This document shows, one piece after another, positions 20,795-30,390 of a stretch of 64,000 nucleotides of DNA. The first letter of the stretch is position 1, and each line of letters starts with the position of its first letter. Source of the stretch: Mesorhizobium sp. (GTDB taxonomy: Bacteria > Pseudomonadota > Alphaproteobacteria > Rhizobiales > Rhizobiaceae); contig SAKE01000010.1 of assembly GCA_004017275.1 (NCBI GenBank), positions 62,001 to 126,000 of the forward strand, read 5' to 3'. Below the pieces are notes generated by a model. That model was not told where the DNA came from. It saw only the letters and a program-made list of their open reading frames with translations, and made no database searches. The translations under genes and the position numbers were made by a program.

Positions 20795-21203
20795 GGATAA
20801 AGTCCCCGTTGTCTGACCGATTCAGATCGACCCTAACTCTCACAATTTTCGATGGATGTCCCGATCGGACCAGAAGGTTCGCGCGGGCACTATGACTTTT
20901 TTCGGGTTCAGTTCGAATCGCTGATGGGGCTCGACGGCGGGTCAGCATCCGCCTGGGTGCCATCGATCGGATTCGGACCGCGCTGCGTGCGTCGCCTGCA
21001 CTCGGGGGACGGTCATGCCGGCGCTGTTGATGCAGCGCGAGAAGCCCTGTTTCCCTGGCCCAGCCTACAGGCAGGCCCGTAGTGCGATGCAACAACACCG
21101 AACTCGGATTCGTAAGCATCCGAATTATCATATCCAGGAAGATCTTTTGACAATCAATGTCGGCATTTCTCTGAAGCCAAGGGTCTGATACCCTTGAGAG
21201 AAA
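20795..21203. other. Intergenic region before tRNA-Asp
   Basis: This 409-base stretch has no ORF with plausible coding character and lower GC than its surroundings toward tRNA-Asp. It should contain the promoter of the epimerase-glycosyltransferase pair. The sequence just beyond the tRNA 3' end carries CTTGAGAG/CTCT-type repeats too short to call a terminator. No insertion sequence remnant recognised. Confidence 0.4.
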
Positions 21204-21280
21204 TGGCGCGAGTGACGGGGCTCGAACCCGCGACCTCCGGCGTGACAGGCCGGCACTCTAACCAACTGAGCTACACCCGC
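21204..21280 (-). tRNA. tRNA-Asp (anticodon GTC)
   Basis: On the minus strand the 77-base gene folds fully: acceptor GCGGGTG / CACTCGC, D-arm GCTCAGTTGGTTAGAGT, anticodon stem CCGGC / GCCGG around loop CTGTCAC (anticodon GTC), T-arm GCGGGTTCGAGCCCCGT, and an encoded 3' CCA. Confidence 0.97.
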
Positions 21281-21496
21281 GCATGGCGAACACGTGTCAG
21301 CCGTGTTCGTCGTTGGGGCGCTGGATAAGGGGTTCGCCACCGGGTGTCAAGCGCGACAGGACAGCATAACAGCAAACAGGAGAAGGTTTTTTGACAGCTG
21401 GCGTTTTGTTGGCAAAACCAAGGTCCAACCAGGGCGTCGTTCGCTCATTTGGCCTTGCGAAGCCGATCTCGACCGCTTAAAGGTCCGGCCCGGAGC

Positions 21497-21572
<76 letters not shown>

Positions 21573-21632
21573 TTCCATAGTCCATTCAAACGGTAGCCAA
21601 GACACGGAACCGAGTCGCTCGGCGGTGCTGCA

Positions 21633-22403
21633 TCACGGCGGCAGCAGCCGAAAATCATTGCCCTCCGGCAGCAGCTGCCCGCCGTCGACAACAATGGTCG
21701 TGCCGGTGATGTAGCTGGCGTCGTCGGAGGCGAGGAACAGGAAGGCGTTGGCGACGTCGCGCGGGCTGCCGAGGCGGCCGAGCGGAATGGAGTCCTCCAT
21801 GTTCTTGATGTAGGCAGCACCCCGATGCAGTTCGATCGCTTCGGTCAGGATGTTGCCGGGTTCGACGCCGTTGACGGTGATGCCATAGCCGGAGAATTCG
21901 ATCGCCGCGGCACGGATGAAGCCGTTGATGCCGGCTTTGCTGGCGGAATAGTGGCCATGGCCGGGGCTGGTGACATGCGGGCCGGTGATCGACGAAGTGT
22001 AGAGCATGCGGCCGAAGCCTTGCGCCTTCATCGGCACCAGGGCCGCGCGGCTGGCGTTGAAGGTGCCGCGCAGATTGACGGCCATCACGCGGTCCCAGTC
22101 GTCGGCGCTGGTGTTCTCGATCAGCTGCCAGGGATAGATGCCGGCATTCTGCACGATGATGTCGAGGCGGCCATACTGCCCGATGGCCAGCGCCACGGCG
22201 GCCTCGGCATCGCTCATCTGCGAGATGTCGGTGCGGATGAAGGGAACGCCGAGCTCGTCAGCGGTCGCTTGCCCGGCCTCGACCTCCGTGTCGGCCAGCA
22301 CCAGCCTCGCGCCTTCCTCGGCAAAGCGCAGCGCGATGCCCTTGCCGATACCACGGGCGCTGCCGATGATCAGCGCCACTTTGTCTTGTAACCGATTGGT
22401 CAT
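21633..22403 (-). CDS. Short-chain dehydrogenase/reductase (SDR)
   Basis: 256 residues, classical SDR size. Cofactor motif IGSARGIGKGIAL at residues 13-25, with ADTEVE after strand two (acidic residue favouring NAD). Structural motif QNAGIYP. Catalytic Ser in YTSSITG, and Tyr-Lys in GHYSASKAG. C-terminal ITGTTIVVDGGQLLPEG is typical of sugar or polyol dehydrogenases. It is the last gene of the minus-strand ROK-ATPase-binding protein-permease-SDR unit, 14 bases after the permease stop, so it probably oxidises the imported sugar or polyol. Confidence 0.93.
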   Translation of the reverse strand: MTNRLQDKVALIIGSARGIGKGIALRFAEEGARLVLADTEVEAGQATADELGVPFIRTDISQMSDAEAAVALAIGQYGRLDIIVQNAGIYPWQLIENTSADDWDRVMAVNLRGTFNASRAALVPMKAQGFGRMLYTSSITGPHVTSPGHGHYSASKAGINGFIRAAAIEFSGYGITVNGVEPGNILTEAIELHRGAAYIKNMEDSIPLGRLGSPRDVANAFLFLASDDASYITGTTIVVDGGQLLPEGNDFRLLPP

Positions 22404-22416
22404 GCGAGCCGTCCTG

Positions 22417-23412
22417 TCATGCGAGTCGTTGGCGGATGGTTTGCTTGAAAGCGTCCAGCAGCACGGCGGCCAGCACCAACAGGCCGTGGATCACCTGGGT
22501 GAAATTGGCCGGAAGGCCCATCAAATTGATCGCCGTGTTGATGGCCGACAGCAGCAGCACGCCGGCATAGACGCCGGGCAGGGTGCCGACGCCGCCTTTC
22601 AGGCTGACGCCGCCGATTACGACGGCGGCGAAGGCGTTGAACAAAAGGCCGACGCCGAGATTGGCGGTGGCGCCGGAGGTGCGGATCGCCAGCAGCCAGC
22701 CGGCGAGGCCGGCGATGGCGCCGGCGAGCACGAAGGCGATGATCAGATTGCGGTTCACCCGGATGCCGGCGCGGAAGGTCGCCGTCTCGTTGCCGCCGAT
22801 CATCACGAGATGCCGGCCGAACGGCGTCTTGGCCATGATCAGCGAGAAGACGACGAAGCAGCCAACCGCGATCCAGGCGGTGAGCGGCAGGCCGATCAGG
22901 CGCTGGATGCCGAACCAGCGGATGGCCGGGGCCAGGTCCTGCGCCGAGCGGCCGCCCGAAACGACCAGCACCAGGCCGCGCACCCAGATGTAGGACGCCA
23001 GCGTGATGATGAAGGCGCTCATCTTGACCTTGACCACGAGGTAGCCGTTGAAGGCGCCGATGATGCCGCCAACGGCCAGCGCAACGAGCAGTGAAACCGG
23101 AACCATCAGCCATTCCGGATGCAACTGCACGCCCATGCCGATGCCCGACGAGCAGAACAGGATGCCGACCGCCATGGCGCTGAGCGCCGCCACCGATTCC
23201 ACCGACAGGTCCATATGGCCGGCGATGATGACCAGCGCCAGGCCGATCGACATGACGCCGAGCACGCTGGAAGCTTCGATGATGTTGGCGAAGATGCCGA
23301 GCTGGAAATAGTTCGGGATGAAGATGGAAAACACCACCAACACGAACAGCAGCATGAACCAGACGAGGTTGTCGAGAACGAACTCCAGGGCTTTGCGTGT
23401 GCGCGGGTTCAT
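22417..23412 (-). CDS. Sugar ABC transporter permease, RbsC/FrcC-like (CUT2)
   Basis: 331-residue hydrophobic protein with about nine to ten transmembrane segments. Family landmarks are VIIAGHMDLSVESVAALSAM near residue 65 (the ISVGS/DLSVGS-type motif of CUT2 permeases), GAFNGYLVVKVKMSAFIITL, and VIGGVSLKGGVGTLPGVYAG near residue 270. ATG at 23412 is used because the upstream in-frame alternative is a TTG with no good ribosome-binding site. It follows the binding-protein gene after a 147-base gap, unusually long within the unit. Confidence 0.95.
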   Translation of the reverse strand: MNPRTRKALEFVLDNLVWFMLLFVLVVFSIFIPNYFQLGIFANIIEASSVLGVMSIGLALVIIAGHMDLSVESVAALSAMAVGILFCSSGIGMGVQLHPEWLMVPVSLLVALAVGGIIGAFNGYLVVKVKMSAFIITLASYIWVRGLVLVVSGGRSAQDLAPAIRWFGIQRLIGLPLTAWIAVGCFVVFSLIMAKTPFGRHLVMIGGNETATFRAGIRVNRNLIIAFVLAGAIAGLAGWLLAIRTSGATANLGVGLLFNAFAAVVIGGVSLKGGVGTLPGVYAGVLLLSAINTAINLMGLPANFTQVIHGLLVLAAVLLDAFKQTIRQRLA

Positions 23413-23559
23413 GGGCTGATCCGGTTGGCGCCCCCGCGAAATCAACTCGATTTCGTCGGGTTAAGGCGCGGATTCAAATTCGCCACGGCGTCCTTTCGGA
23501 CGCGGCGTTGTGAAAGGGCAGGCTCCGGGCCGATACGGCCCGGAGCGCTTTCAAATGAA

Positions 23560-24600
23560 CTATTCGACCGACTTGACGGTGTCCGTCGGCGGCTTCTGGT
23601 TGCCCCAGAAGGCCGGGTTGTCGACATTTTCCTTGGTGATCGCGGCACCGGGGATCTTGATGTTCGGCCCCCAGGCTTCCTTGGTCACGGTCGATTTCAG
23701 GCCGAGCACATCGTATTCGCCGGGCTTGATCTCTTCCTTCTTGGCGATCTTGTCCATGAACATGGCGACCGCCGCGGCCTGCGCGTAGAGCGGCTGCTCG
23801 ACTTCGACGTTGAGCCAGCCCTTGCGGATCAGGTCAAGGCCGACCGGAGCGCCGTTCGAGCTCATCAGCATGACGTCGCCCGGCTTCTTGCCGGCGGCCT
23901 CGAGCGAGGCGACGGCAGCGACCGAAAGGTGCGCGGCATGGCTGAAGATCAGGTCGATGTCGGGGTTTGCAAGTATCTGGTCGTTGACGATGGTCCCGGC
24001 TGCATCCGCCGCCCATTGCATGGCCGGAAGCGAGATGATCTTGACGTCCGGAAATGCCTTCATCTTTTCTTCAAAGCCCTTCTGGATGTCGAGCGTGTAC
24101 GGGTCACCCGGATCGCCGAGCACCTGCAGCACCTTGCCCTTCACCGAGCCGTTCTTTGCCTTCAGCAGCTTCTCGGCTTGGTCCGCGGCGACGTAGCCGA
24201 TCTCGACCGTTCCCGCGACGGAGGTGAAGTCCGAGGGTGTCGACGTGATCTGGCGGTCGAACTCGACCACCGGGATGCCGGCCGCACGGGCTGCCTCGAT
24301 CGACGGCTTCAACGCATTGAAGTCGACCGCCGCCAGGATGATGGCCGCCGGTTTCAGCGCGATGACGTCGTTCATCTGCGATTGCTGGGCGTCGGTCTTG
24401 TTGTCGGCGTTCAGCGTCTTCATCTCGTAGCCGGTCTGCTTCAGGAACAGCTCCAGCGCGCTCACCGAGCCGGTCTGGAACTCGTCGAGCAGTGTCGGCA
24501 CCATGTAGTAGACGATACCCTTGGACTGCGCGAATGCCGGCGTGAGCGTGGCAAAGGCCAGTGCCAGGATACCGAAGACAGCAAGAAGTATTCGCTTCAT
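23560..24600 (-). CDS. Periplasmic sugar-binding protein, RbsB/FrcB-like
   Basis: 346 residues. A Sec signal peptide ([18 protein letters not shown], cleavage after AFA) is followed by a type 1 periplasmic-binding fold: [56 protein letters not shown] and [18 protein letters not shown]. Aromatic and Asp/Arg residues suited to stacking on a sugar ring are present. It is encoded between the ATPase and permease of the same importer. Ligand unknown; pentose, fructose or polyol ligands are all possible. Confidence 0.94.
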   Translation of the reverse strand: MKRILLAVFGILALAFATLTPAFAQSKGIVYYMVPTLLDEFQTGSVSALELFLKQTGYEMKTLNADNKTDAQQSQMNDVIALKPAAIILAAVDFNALKPSIEAARAAGIPVVEFDRQITSTPSDFTSVAGTVEIGYVAADQAEKLLKAKNGSVKGKVLQVLGDPGDPYTLDIQKGFEEKMKAFPDVKIISLPAMQWAADAAGTIVNDQILANPDIDLIFSHAAHLSVAAVASLEAAGKKPGDVMLMSSNGAPVGLDLIRKGWLNVEVEQPLYAQAAAVAMFMDKIAKKEEIKPGEYDVLGLKSTVTKEAWGPNIKIPGAAITKENVDNPAFWGNQKPPTDTVKSVE

Positions 24601-24641
24601 GTCGTTCGCTCCTCTTTTACGCCGGACCCCTCTTTTGTCCC

Positions 24642-25406
24642 TCAGCCCGCCGGTCCGGCACCGGCAAGCGTCTCCCCGGTGATCATGTTGATCACCGCGT
24701 CGGGACTTGTTTTGTTGCGTGCGACATCGCCGGCCACGACGCCTTGCCGGATCACCACGATCCGGTCGGCGACCTGAAAAGCCTGCTGCATGATATGGGT
24801 GATGATGACGACGCCGATGCCCTGGTTCGCCACCTGGCGGATCATATCGAGACCGCGCCGCGTCTGCTCGACGCCAAGGGCGGCGAACGGTTCGTCAAGC
24901 AGCACCAGCTTGCCGCCCCAATGCACGAAGCGGTTGAGCTCGATGGCCTGCCGCTGGCCGCCCGAAAGGTGCTCGACATTGGTGCGCAGCGACGGGATGC
25001 GGGTGCCGGCACTGGCCAGCGCCTTTCCGACGACGGTTTCCATGGCGCGCTCATCGAGCACGGGAACACCGAGAACCTTCCTGGTGATCTCGCGGCCCAT
25101 GAAGAAATTGGCGACCACGTCGACATTGGTGCACAAAGACAGGTCCTGGTAGACGGTCTCGATGCCGGCCGCCTTGGCCTCGGCGGGCGATCTGGCAAGG
25201 AACTCCTTGCCTTCGAACAGCATGCGGCCGGAGGTCGGCTCGAGTCCGCCTGATATGATCTTGACCAGTGTCGATTTGCCGGCGCCGTTGTCGCCCAGCA
25301 GCGCCACGACCTCGCCCTTGCCGATCGAGAAGCTGATCCCCTTGAGCGCTTCGATCGCGCCATAATTCTTGGTGACATTGTCAAGCACCAGAAGAGGTTC
25401 GCTCAT
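24642..25406 (-). CDS. Sugar ABC transporter ATPase, single-domain CUT2 (FrcA-like)
   Basis: 254 residues with one nucleotide-binding domain, unlike RbsA, which has two. Walker [13 protein letters not shown] near residue 38, signature [15 protein letters not shown] and Walker [14 protein letters not shown] are intact. Single-domain CUT2 ATPases of this size are known from rhizobial fructose importers (FrcA). Its ATG overlaps the stop of the ROK regulator gene by four bases (25403-25406), showing that regulator and transporter are co-transcribed. Confidence 0.95.
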   Translation of the reverse strand: MSEPLLVLDNVTKNYGAIEALKGISFSIGKGEVVALLGDNGAGKSTLVKIISGGLEPTSGRMLFEGKEFLARSPAEAKAAGIETVYQDLSLCTNVDVVANFFMGREITRKVLGVPVLDERAMETVVGKALASAGTRIPSLRTNVEHLSGGQRQAIELNRFVHWGGKLVLLDEPFAALGVEQTRRGLDMIRQVANQGIGVVIITHIMQQAFQVADRIVVIRQGVVAGDVARNKTSPDAVINMITGETLAGAGPAG

Positions 25407-26569
25407 GCCGCAATTCCTCCGGTTTTCAGAAAATCGCGTTCGCGTTCGCGTTCGGCGGCAAACATCTGCCCGAAGCGCGGCGACAGCACGCCGGATACGG
25501 CAAGCGCGGCGGCGCCACGCAACACCGAATGTTGCCCACCACGCGCGACCGTGATTCGTGGCGTCGTGCGGTCCTTCCGCGCCGAGACGGAATTATGCAG
25601 GCCTCCGGCCGAACCGGCTAGCATTTCGAGCAGATCGATGGATGCCAACCCGCCGAGGATGACGGTTTCGGGATCGAACAGGTTCTCGATGACGGCGACG
25701 GCATTGTGAAAGATCGGCGCGACTTCGGCCACCCATTCGGCCTCGCTGCCGTTCCAGCGCCGGAGCGCCTCGAGCGAGAGGTATCTTTCGAGACAGCCGC
25801 TGTTGCCGCACGGGCAGGCCTCGCCGCCGGGAACGACAGGAATGTGTCCGATCTCGCCGGCATTTCCCCAGGCCCCTCGCAAAGCGGAGCCTTCGTGAAC
25901 CATGACGCCGCCAAGGCCGACGCCGAAATAGAGATAATAATATTCGGAAAATCGAGCGCCGAGGCCGTAGAGGCGCTCGCCCATGGCTGCGGCCGCCATG
26001 TCGGTTTCAAAGAAGGCCGGCAGCCCGGTGGAAGCCGCCAGCCGCTCACCCAGCGCCACATCCTTCCAGCCGGTCATCGTGGTCGGGCCGACAAAACTCA
26101 TGGATTCGACATCGAACGGACCGGGCAGGGCCAAGCCAACCCCGAGAACCCGTCCGCCAGCCCGCATTCCGGTCAATTCAACCACCATCGCCGCGATCAG
26201 GTCGAAGGCATGGTCGGGCGTTGCATTCGGGGCTTCACGATAGTTGCTCTCAATCACGTCGCCGCTCAGATTGATCAAGGCGGCGCTGATGCCGAGCGGG
26301 GTGAGGTGGACGCCGACCGCATAACCGCCCTCGGGATTGATCCTCAAGGTCGCCGGCGGCAGGCCGCGCCCCTTCGGCTCCTCCCGCAGAGACAGGATAT
26401 AACCCTGCTCTTCCAGTTCGCGAACGATGGTCGATACGGTCTGGACGGTGAGGCCGACGCGCCGGGCAATCTCGCCGCGGGCAATCGGCCCATGCAGGCG
26501 GATGGACTCAAGCACGATGCGCCGGTTGTACGGCCGCCCGAACTCTTGATTGGTCCCCCGCAGTGCCAT
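25403..26569 (-). CDS. ROK-family transcriptional repressor
   Basis: 388 residues. N-terminal winged helix: NRRIVLESIRLHGPIARGEI then ARRVGLTVQTVSTIVRELEE (helix-turn-helix). The sugar-binding ROK domain follows, with GVGLGGVMVHEGSALRGAWG and the zinc-binding CPCGNSGCLERYLS motif near residue 245. These are features of NagC/XylR-type repressors that release DNA on sugar binding. ATG at 26569 is chosen, with AAGGGG nine bases upstream. It heads the importer operon and is divergent from the M24 gene; both promoters lie in an AT-rich gap with an inverted repeat. Confidence 0.95.
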   Translation of the reverse strand: MALRGTNQEFGRPYNRRIVLESIRLHGPIARGEIARRVGLTVQTVSTIVRELEEQGYILSLREEPKGRGLPPATLRINPEGGYAVGVHLTPLGISAALINLSGDVIESNYREAPNATPDHAFDLIAAMVVELTGMRAGGRVLGVGLALPGPFDVESMSFVGPTTMTGWKDVALGERLAASTGLPAFFETDMAAAAMGERLYGLGARFSEYYYLYFGVGLGGVMVHEGSALRGAWGNAGEIGHIPVVPGGEACPCGNSGCLERYLSLEALRRWNGSEAEWVAEVAPIFHNAVAVIENLFDPETVILGGLASIDLLEMLAGSAGGLHNSVSARKDRTTPRITVARGGQHSVLRGAAALAVSGVLSPRFGQMFAAERERERDFLKTGGIAA

Positions 26570-26617
26570 GATTGCGCCCCTTAGGAGAGCCCAGCTTCGC
26601 ATTGCTTATTTATTCAG

Positions 26618-26643
26618 TCAAATGGAATTCAAAAATAATTTGA
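26618..26643. promoter_or_regulatory. Candidate ROK operator
   Basis: TCAAAT-N14-ATTTGA inverted repeat inside a conspicuously AT-rich stretch between the divergent ROK gene and M24 gene. Position and symmetry suit a repressor site, but no experimental motif for this regulator is known to me. Confidence 0.4.
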
Positions 26644-26791
26644 TAGCGAAAACTCAAGACCGCACGAGGCTCTGACGGCGTATCCGGTTCAGGACCTGCT
26701 CGCGCGCCGTCCTGGCCGATTGCCGTCATGGCGAAACCGCTTCAAGGGTGAGCGACGCGCGACCGTTGATCCGACAGAGCATGGAGCAAAG

Positions 26792-27970
26792 ATGATCGAG
26801 TTGCCGTTTGCCCGCGACGAGTACCAGCAGCGGCTGCGCAAGATCCGCACCGAGATGGCGAAGCGCGGTCTCGAGCTCCTGATCGTCAACGACGTTGCCA
26901 ACCAGCATTACATCACCGGCTATGATGGCTGGTCATTCTACACGCCCCAGGTCGTGCTCGTTCCGATCGAAGAGGTCGAGCCGGTCTGGATCGGGCGCGC
27001 CATGGATGCGGCCGGCGGTCTTCTGACGGCCTGGATGAAGCCGGAAAACGTGGTTGGCTTCCCGGAAGACCACGTTCAGCGTGTCGATCGCCATCCGATG
27101 GACTGGATCGCAAGCTGGATCGTCGCCAAAGGCTTGGGTAGCAGACACATCGGCATCGAACTCGAAGCCTACTATTTCTCGCCGAAAGCCCACGCCCGAC
27201 TTGTCGCCGGACTGCCCAATGCAAAATGGCATGATGCCGATCTGCTGGTGAACTGGATCCGCGCGGTCAAATCGGCACCCGAGATCGCCTATTTGCGTAA
27301 GGCATCGACCCTGGCCGAAGCGGCCGTCACGCGGGCCTTCGAGGTGATCGCGCCAGGCGTGCGCGAGTGCGATGCCATCGCCGCCATCCAGGCGGCGCAG
27401 ATCGCAGGCAGCCCGGATTTCGCCGGCGACATCACCGCGCTTCCGCCGACGATCCTTGGCGGCGAGAACGCTTCCGCGCCGCACATCATGTGGAGCGACA
27501 GGCGGTTCGGGGACAATGAGACGATTGCCCTGGAGCTTGCCGGCGTCTGCCGTCGCTATGCCGCCGGGCTCGCTAGAACCATGCAGCTTGGCAAGACGCC
27601 GACAAATGTCTCGGATACGGCAAAAGCGGTGATCGAGGGTATGGACGCCGTGCTCGACGCGGTCAGGCCGGGAACATCGGCCGAAGCGGTCGAAGCCGCG
27701 TGGCGCAAGGTCATCCAGCGCTACGGACTGAAGAAGGAATCGCGCATCGGCTATTCCATCGGCGTCGCCTATCCGCCGGATTGGGGCGAACACACGATCA
27801 GCCTCAGGCCGGGCGACAAGACTGTGCTTGAACCGGGCAACGTCGTGCATTCCATCCTTGGCATGTGGATGGACGGTTGGGGCATCGAGATCAGCGAGAC
27901 CATTTTGGTGACCGCAACCGGCAATGAGACGCTGACGAGGTTCCCGCGAGAGATCCACGTCAAATCCTGA
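26792..27970 (+). CDS. M24 (creatinase/Xaa-Pro peptidase fold) hydrolase, DoeA/EutD-like
   Basis: 392 residues from ATG 26792, preceded by GGAGCAAAG. The N-terminal creatinase domain includes NQHYITGYDGWSFYTPQVVL, strongly reminiscent of ectoine hydrolases (DoeA/EutD). The C-terminal pita-bread domain lacks the usual metal ligands: the Asp-Asp pair is replaced in ETIALELAGVCRRYAAGLAR, and the HxxGH segment is replaced by IGYSIGVAYPPDWG. It is therefore a metal-free member of the fold like creatinase or DoeA, not an aminopeptidase P. No other ectoine-catabolism gene is adjacent, so an ectoine role is only suggested. Confidence 0.85.
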   Translation: MIELPFARDEYQQRLRKIRTEMAKRGLELLIVNDVANQHYITGYDGWSFYTPQVVLVPIEEVEPVWIGRAMDAAGGLLTAWMKPENVVGFPEDHVQRVDRHPMDWIASWIVAKGLGSRHIGIELEAYYFSPKAHARLVAGLPNAKWHDADLLVNWIRAVKSAPEIAYLRKASTLAEAAVTRAFEVIAPGVRECDAIAAIQAAQIAGSPDFAGDITALPPTILGGENASAPHIMWSDRRFGDNETIALELAGVCRRYAAGLARTMQLGKTPTNVSDTAKAVIEGMDAVLDAVRPGTSAEAVEAAWRKVIQRYGLKKESRIGYSIGVAYPPDWGEHTISLRPGDKTVLEPGNVVHSILGMWMDGWGIEISETILVTATGNETLTRFPREIHVKS

Positions 27971-28094
27971 GGCTCTGCCATGGCAAATGGTGTAGCGGGG
28001 ACCGTGACGATCGCGCAACCATCGCCACGGCGGTGAACACGGCCCGGAAAAGCCGATAGCTGTCCGACCGGTGCTTGTGCCCTACATAGGCTGT

Positions 28095-28265
28095 GTGGAT
28101 ACGATCTATGTCTTGCTGATTTTCGCTGCGGTCATTGCGATCATCTATCTGGGCGGCAAATGGAACACGTCGGATACCGACCACTATCTGGGCTTCGACA
28201 ACCTGCGTCCGCCCCGCAAGGGGAAAGCCCCGACCGGCGGCGACACGGATCCGAAAAAGGAATGA
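28095..28265 (+). CDS. Small single-pass membrane protein
   Basis: From GTG at 28095 this gives 56 residues: a hydrophobic N-terminal helix (DTIYVLLIFAAVIAIIYLGG) then a polar, charged C-terminal tail (NTSDTDHYLGFDNLRPPRKGK). An earlier ATG at 28071 would add eight residues. The clean membrane segment and cytoplasmic-looking tail argue for a real gene, but no family is recognised and no neighbour partners it. Moderate confidence only. Confidence 0.45.
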   Translation: MDTIYVLLIFAAVIAIIYLGGKWNTSDTDHYLGFDNLRPPRKGKAPTGGDTDPKKE

Positions 28266-28371
28266 GCGCCGCGCGCGCCGACGGCTGCCTGAACGGGTTG
28301 ATTGCCTGCGAGTCGGGATAGAGCTTTGTTCTTGAGTGTCTGACCGTCGATCAACTCTCGGCCTGCCCGCC

Positions 28372-29676
28372 TCAGAGATACTGGGCGACCTTCTTGCCGA
28401 CCGTCAGGAAGCGCAAGGGATCGATCGCTTCGCCATTGTGGCGGACTTCGTAGTGCAGATGCGGGCCGGTCGAACGGCCACTGCTGCCGGTCTTGCCGAT
28501 GACGGCGCCGGCGTCCAGTTTTTCGCCGACGGTCACGTCGATCTCGCTGAGATGCCCGTAACGCGTCGCAAAACCATTACCGTGGTCGACTTCCACCATG
28601 CGGCCATAGCCGCCATTCCAGCCGGCCTTGGTGACGGTGCCAGGCGCCGTGACTTTTGCGGCCATGCCGATCGGCGCCCTGAAATCCATGCCGGAATGCA
28701 GTGCTGCGGTGCCAAGGAGAGGGTCAGTGCGCACGCCGAACGGGCTGGTAACGGAGTGACCCGGCGCGGGATTGGTGAGCGGCAGCTGGCGCGCTTCCTT
28801 CTTGAGGTGGTCGAGCGCGTCCAGCGCTTCGTCCAGCTCCTTGACCTTGCTGTCAAACATCATCGAACTGTCGAGCGGGATCAGCGGTCCGCCGACATCG
28901 CTGTCGACCTTGCCGAAGTCGCTGTCGACCGGCAGTCCAGCCGCTTGAAGCGCCTGGGTGATCGCGTCGGCGCTCTTGTAGGCGTTGTCGGCAAGCGTGC
29001 TGATGCGGGTGAGCTGATCGCTTTCGATCGATTTCAACGACTGGTTGATCGAGACGAAGAGCTTGTCGGCACGATCGGCGGCAGAATCGTTGGGCAGCGG
29101 ATCGGAGCGGGTCGACCACAGCGAGAACGGCCTTGTGTCGCCGGCGCCGAGGTCGGCGCTCAGGCTGGCGACCGCATAGTCCTGCGCAGGAGGGGCGATG
29201 CTGCCGGTCACTTCGGCGCGTTTGTCCGGCTTCGCAACCGCTGCCGGATCTTCGGCCGGTGCCGCGCCGACTTCACTTTCGGCGCGTTCGAGCAGCGGGC
29301 CAAGGCGGCCGTGACGCTGGCTCAGCTGGCTCTGGCGCTCAAGCAGTTCGCTGACCTTGGTTTCCATCAATTGCTGGTCGAGCAACTGCCGGCTGGTGAT
29401 GCGGTCGACCTGGGCGCGCAGCGCCGAAATGCGATCTTCATAGGCTTGCTGCATGCGCGCCTGCCGCGCCGTGGTGGCGCCGATCAAATCGTCGCGCAGC
29501 ACGAGGTAGGAAGTGGCCATGAGGTAGCCGATGGCAATGGCGGCCAGCGCCGAGCCGATAAAGGCCGCCAGCCAGGGTCGGATCGTGAAGTGCCTAATCT
29601 CGTTGCCCCGGGCGATGATGACCGTATGGGGCTCCTTGCGCTTGCCGAAGACTGCGGACTGACCGGTTGCGTTCAC
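28372..29676 (-). CDS. M23-family (LytM) peptidoglycan endopeptidase, membrane-anchored
   Basis: 434 residues. An N-terminal transmembrane helix near residues 35-58 (PWLAAFIGSALAAIAIGYL) is followed by a coiled coil (RISALRAQVDRITSRQLLDQ) and a C-terminal LytM domain with zinc ligands HSGMDF and HLHYEV. These architectures cleave septal peptidoglycan crosslinks or activate amidases. GTG at 29676 is a compromise; a TTG at 29703 is the only longer alternative and neither has a strong ribosome-binding site. The sequence VIIARGNEIRHFTIRPW before the helix is typical of rhizobial M23 homologues. Confidence 0.92.
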   Translation of the reverse strand: MNATGQSAVFGKRKEPHTVIIARGNEIRHFTIRPWLAAFIGSALAAIAIGYLMATSYLVLRDDLIGATTARQARMQQAYEDRISALRAQVDRITSRQLLDQQLMETKVSELLERQSQLSQRHGRLGPLLERAESEVGAAPAEDPAAVAKPDKRAEVTGSIAPPAQDYAVASLSADLGAGDTRPFSLWSTRSDPLPNDSAADRADKLFVSINQSLKSIESDQLTRISTLADNAYKSADAITQALQAAGLPVDSDFGKVDSDVGGPLIPLDSSMMFDSKVKELDEALDALDHLKKEARQLPLTNPAPGHSVTSPFGVRTDPLLGTAALHSGMDFRAPIGMAAKVTAPGTVTKAGWNGGYGRMVEVDHGNGFATRYGHLSEIDVTVGEKLDAGAVIGKTGSSGRSTGPHLHYEVRHNGEAIDPLRFLTVGKKVAQYL

Positions 29677-29827
29677 GGGACCAAGCTTTCGTTTACGACA
29701 CAACGACAGCTTGACTACACATTATTAAGGTTAACAAAGGCTTGCAGCGCCGGCTTGCCCGCAGCGATTGCCTGCCAGGCGTGCGTAAGGTTGTAAGGGA
29801 AGCCGCGCCAGCCTCGCCGGCAAAACC

Positions 29828-30295
29828 TCAAAGCGCGCGAACGGCCTCGAGCACCTCTTCCGCATGGCCCTTGACGCGGACCTTGCGCCAAATCCTGGCG
29901 ATCCGCCTGTCGCGGCCGATCAGGAACGTCGCGCGCTCGACGCCCATGTATTTGCGGCCATACATGGATTTCTCGACCCACAGATGGTAGGCCTCGATCA
30001 CCTTGCGCTCTTCGTCGGCGGCGAGATCGATGGTGAGATTGTATTTCGACTTGAATTTGTCGTGTTTCTTGACGGGGTCGGGCGACAGGCCGATCACCAC
30101 CGCGCCGGCCTTTTCGAAGTCCGGCTTCAGCTGTGAAAAGCTGATCGCCTCTTGCGTGCAGCTTGTTGTGTCATCCTGCGGATAGAAATAGAGCACAACG
30201 GGCTTGCCTAGGGATGCGGCAAGGCTGACTGATCCGCCGCCGTCGCGCGGCAGATCGAATTGCGGCGCAAGATCGCCTACGTCGAGGTCAGCCAT
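29828..30295 (-). CDS. bcp: Thiol peroxidase, BCP/PrxQ-type peroxiredoxin
   Basis: 155 residues from ATG 30295 (AAGGGC upstream). Peroxiredoxin core VVLYFYPQDDTTSCTQEAIS carries the peroxidatic Cys46, and the conserved Arg lies in YMGVERATFLIG. The resolving cysteine found five residues later in many BCPs is absent (EAISF instead of EAC), so it probably works as a 1-Cys enzyme or uses an external thiol. It reduces H2O2 and organic hydroperoxides in the cytosol. Divergent from the AsmA-like gene. Confidence 0.94.
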   Translation of the reverse strand: MADLDVGDLAPQFDLPRDGGGSVSLAASLGKPVVLYFYPQDDTTSCTQEAISFSQLKPDFEKAGAVVIGLSPDPVKKHDKFKSKYNLTIDLAADEERKVIEAYHLWVEKSMYGRKYMGVERATFLIGRDRRIARIWRKVRVKGHAEEVLEAVRAL

Positions 30296-30390
30296 ACCGA
30301 TGCCCTTGTTTGTGGTTACGCGCGAAGCCACACCGATATAGTGTCGAGCGGGGATTCGTCCACGATCGAGTTCGTACAACGGAAAATTGC

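Noticed and set aside
20757..21131. 124-codon minus ORF before tRNA-Asp
   Set aside because: No family resemblance, no ribosome-binding site, overlaps the start of the epimerase-like gene.
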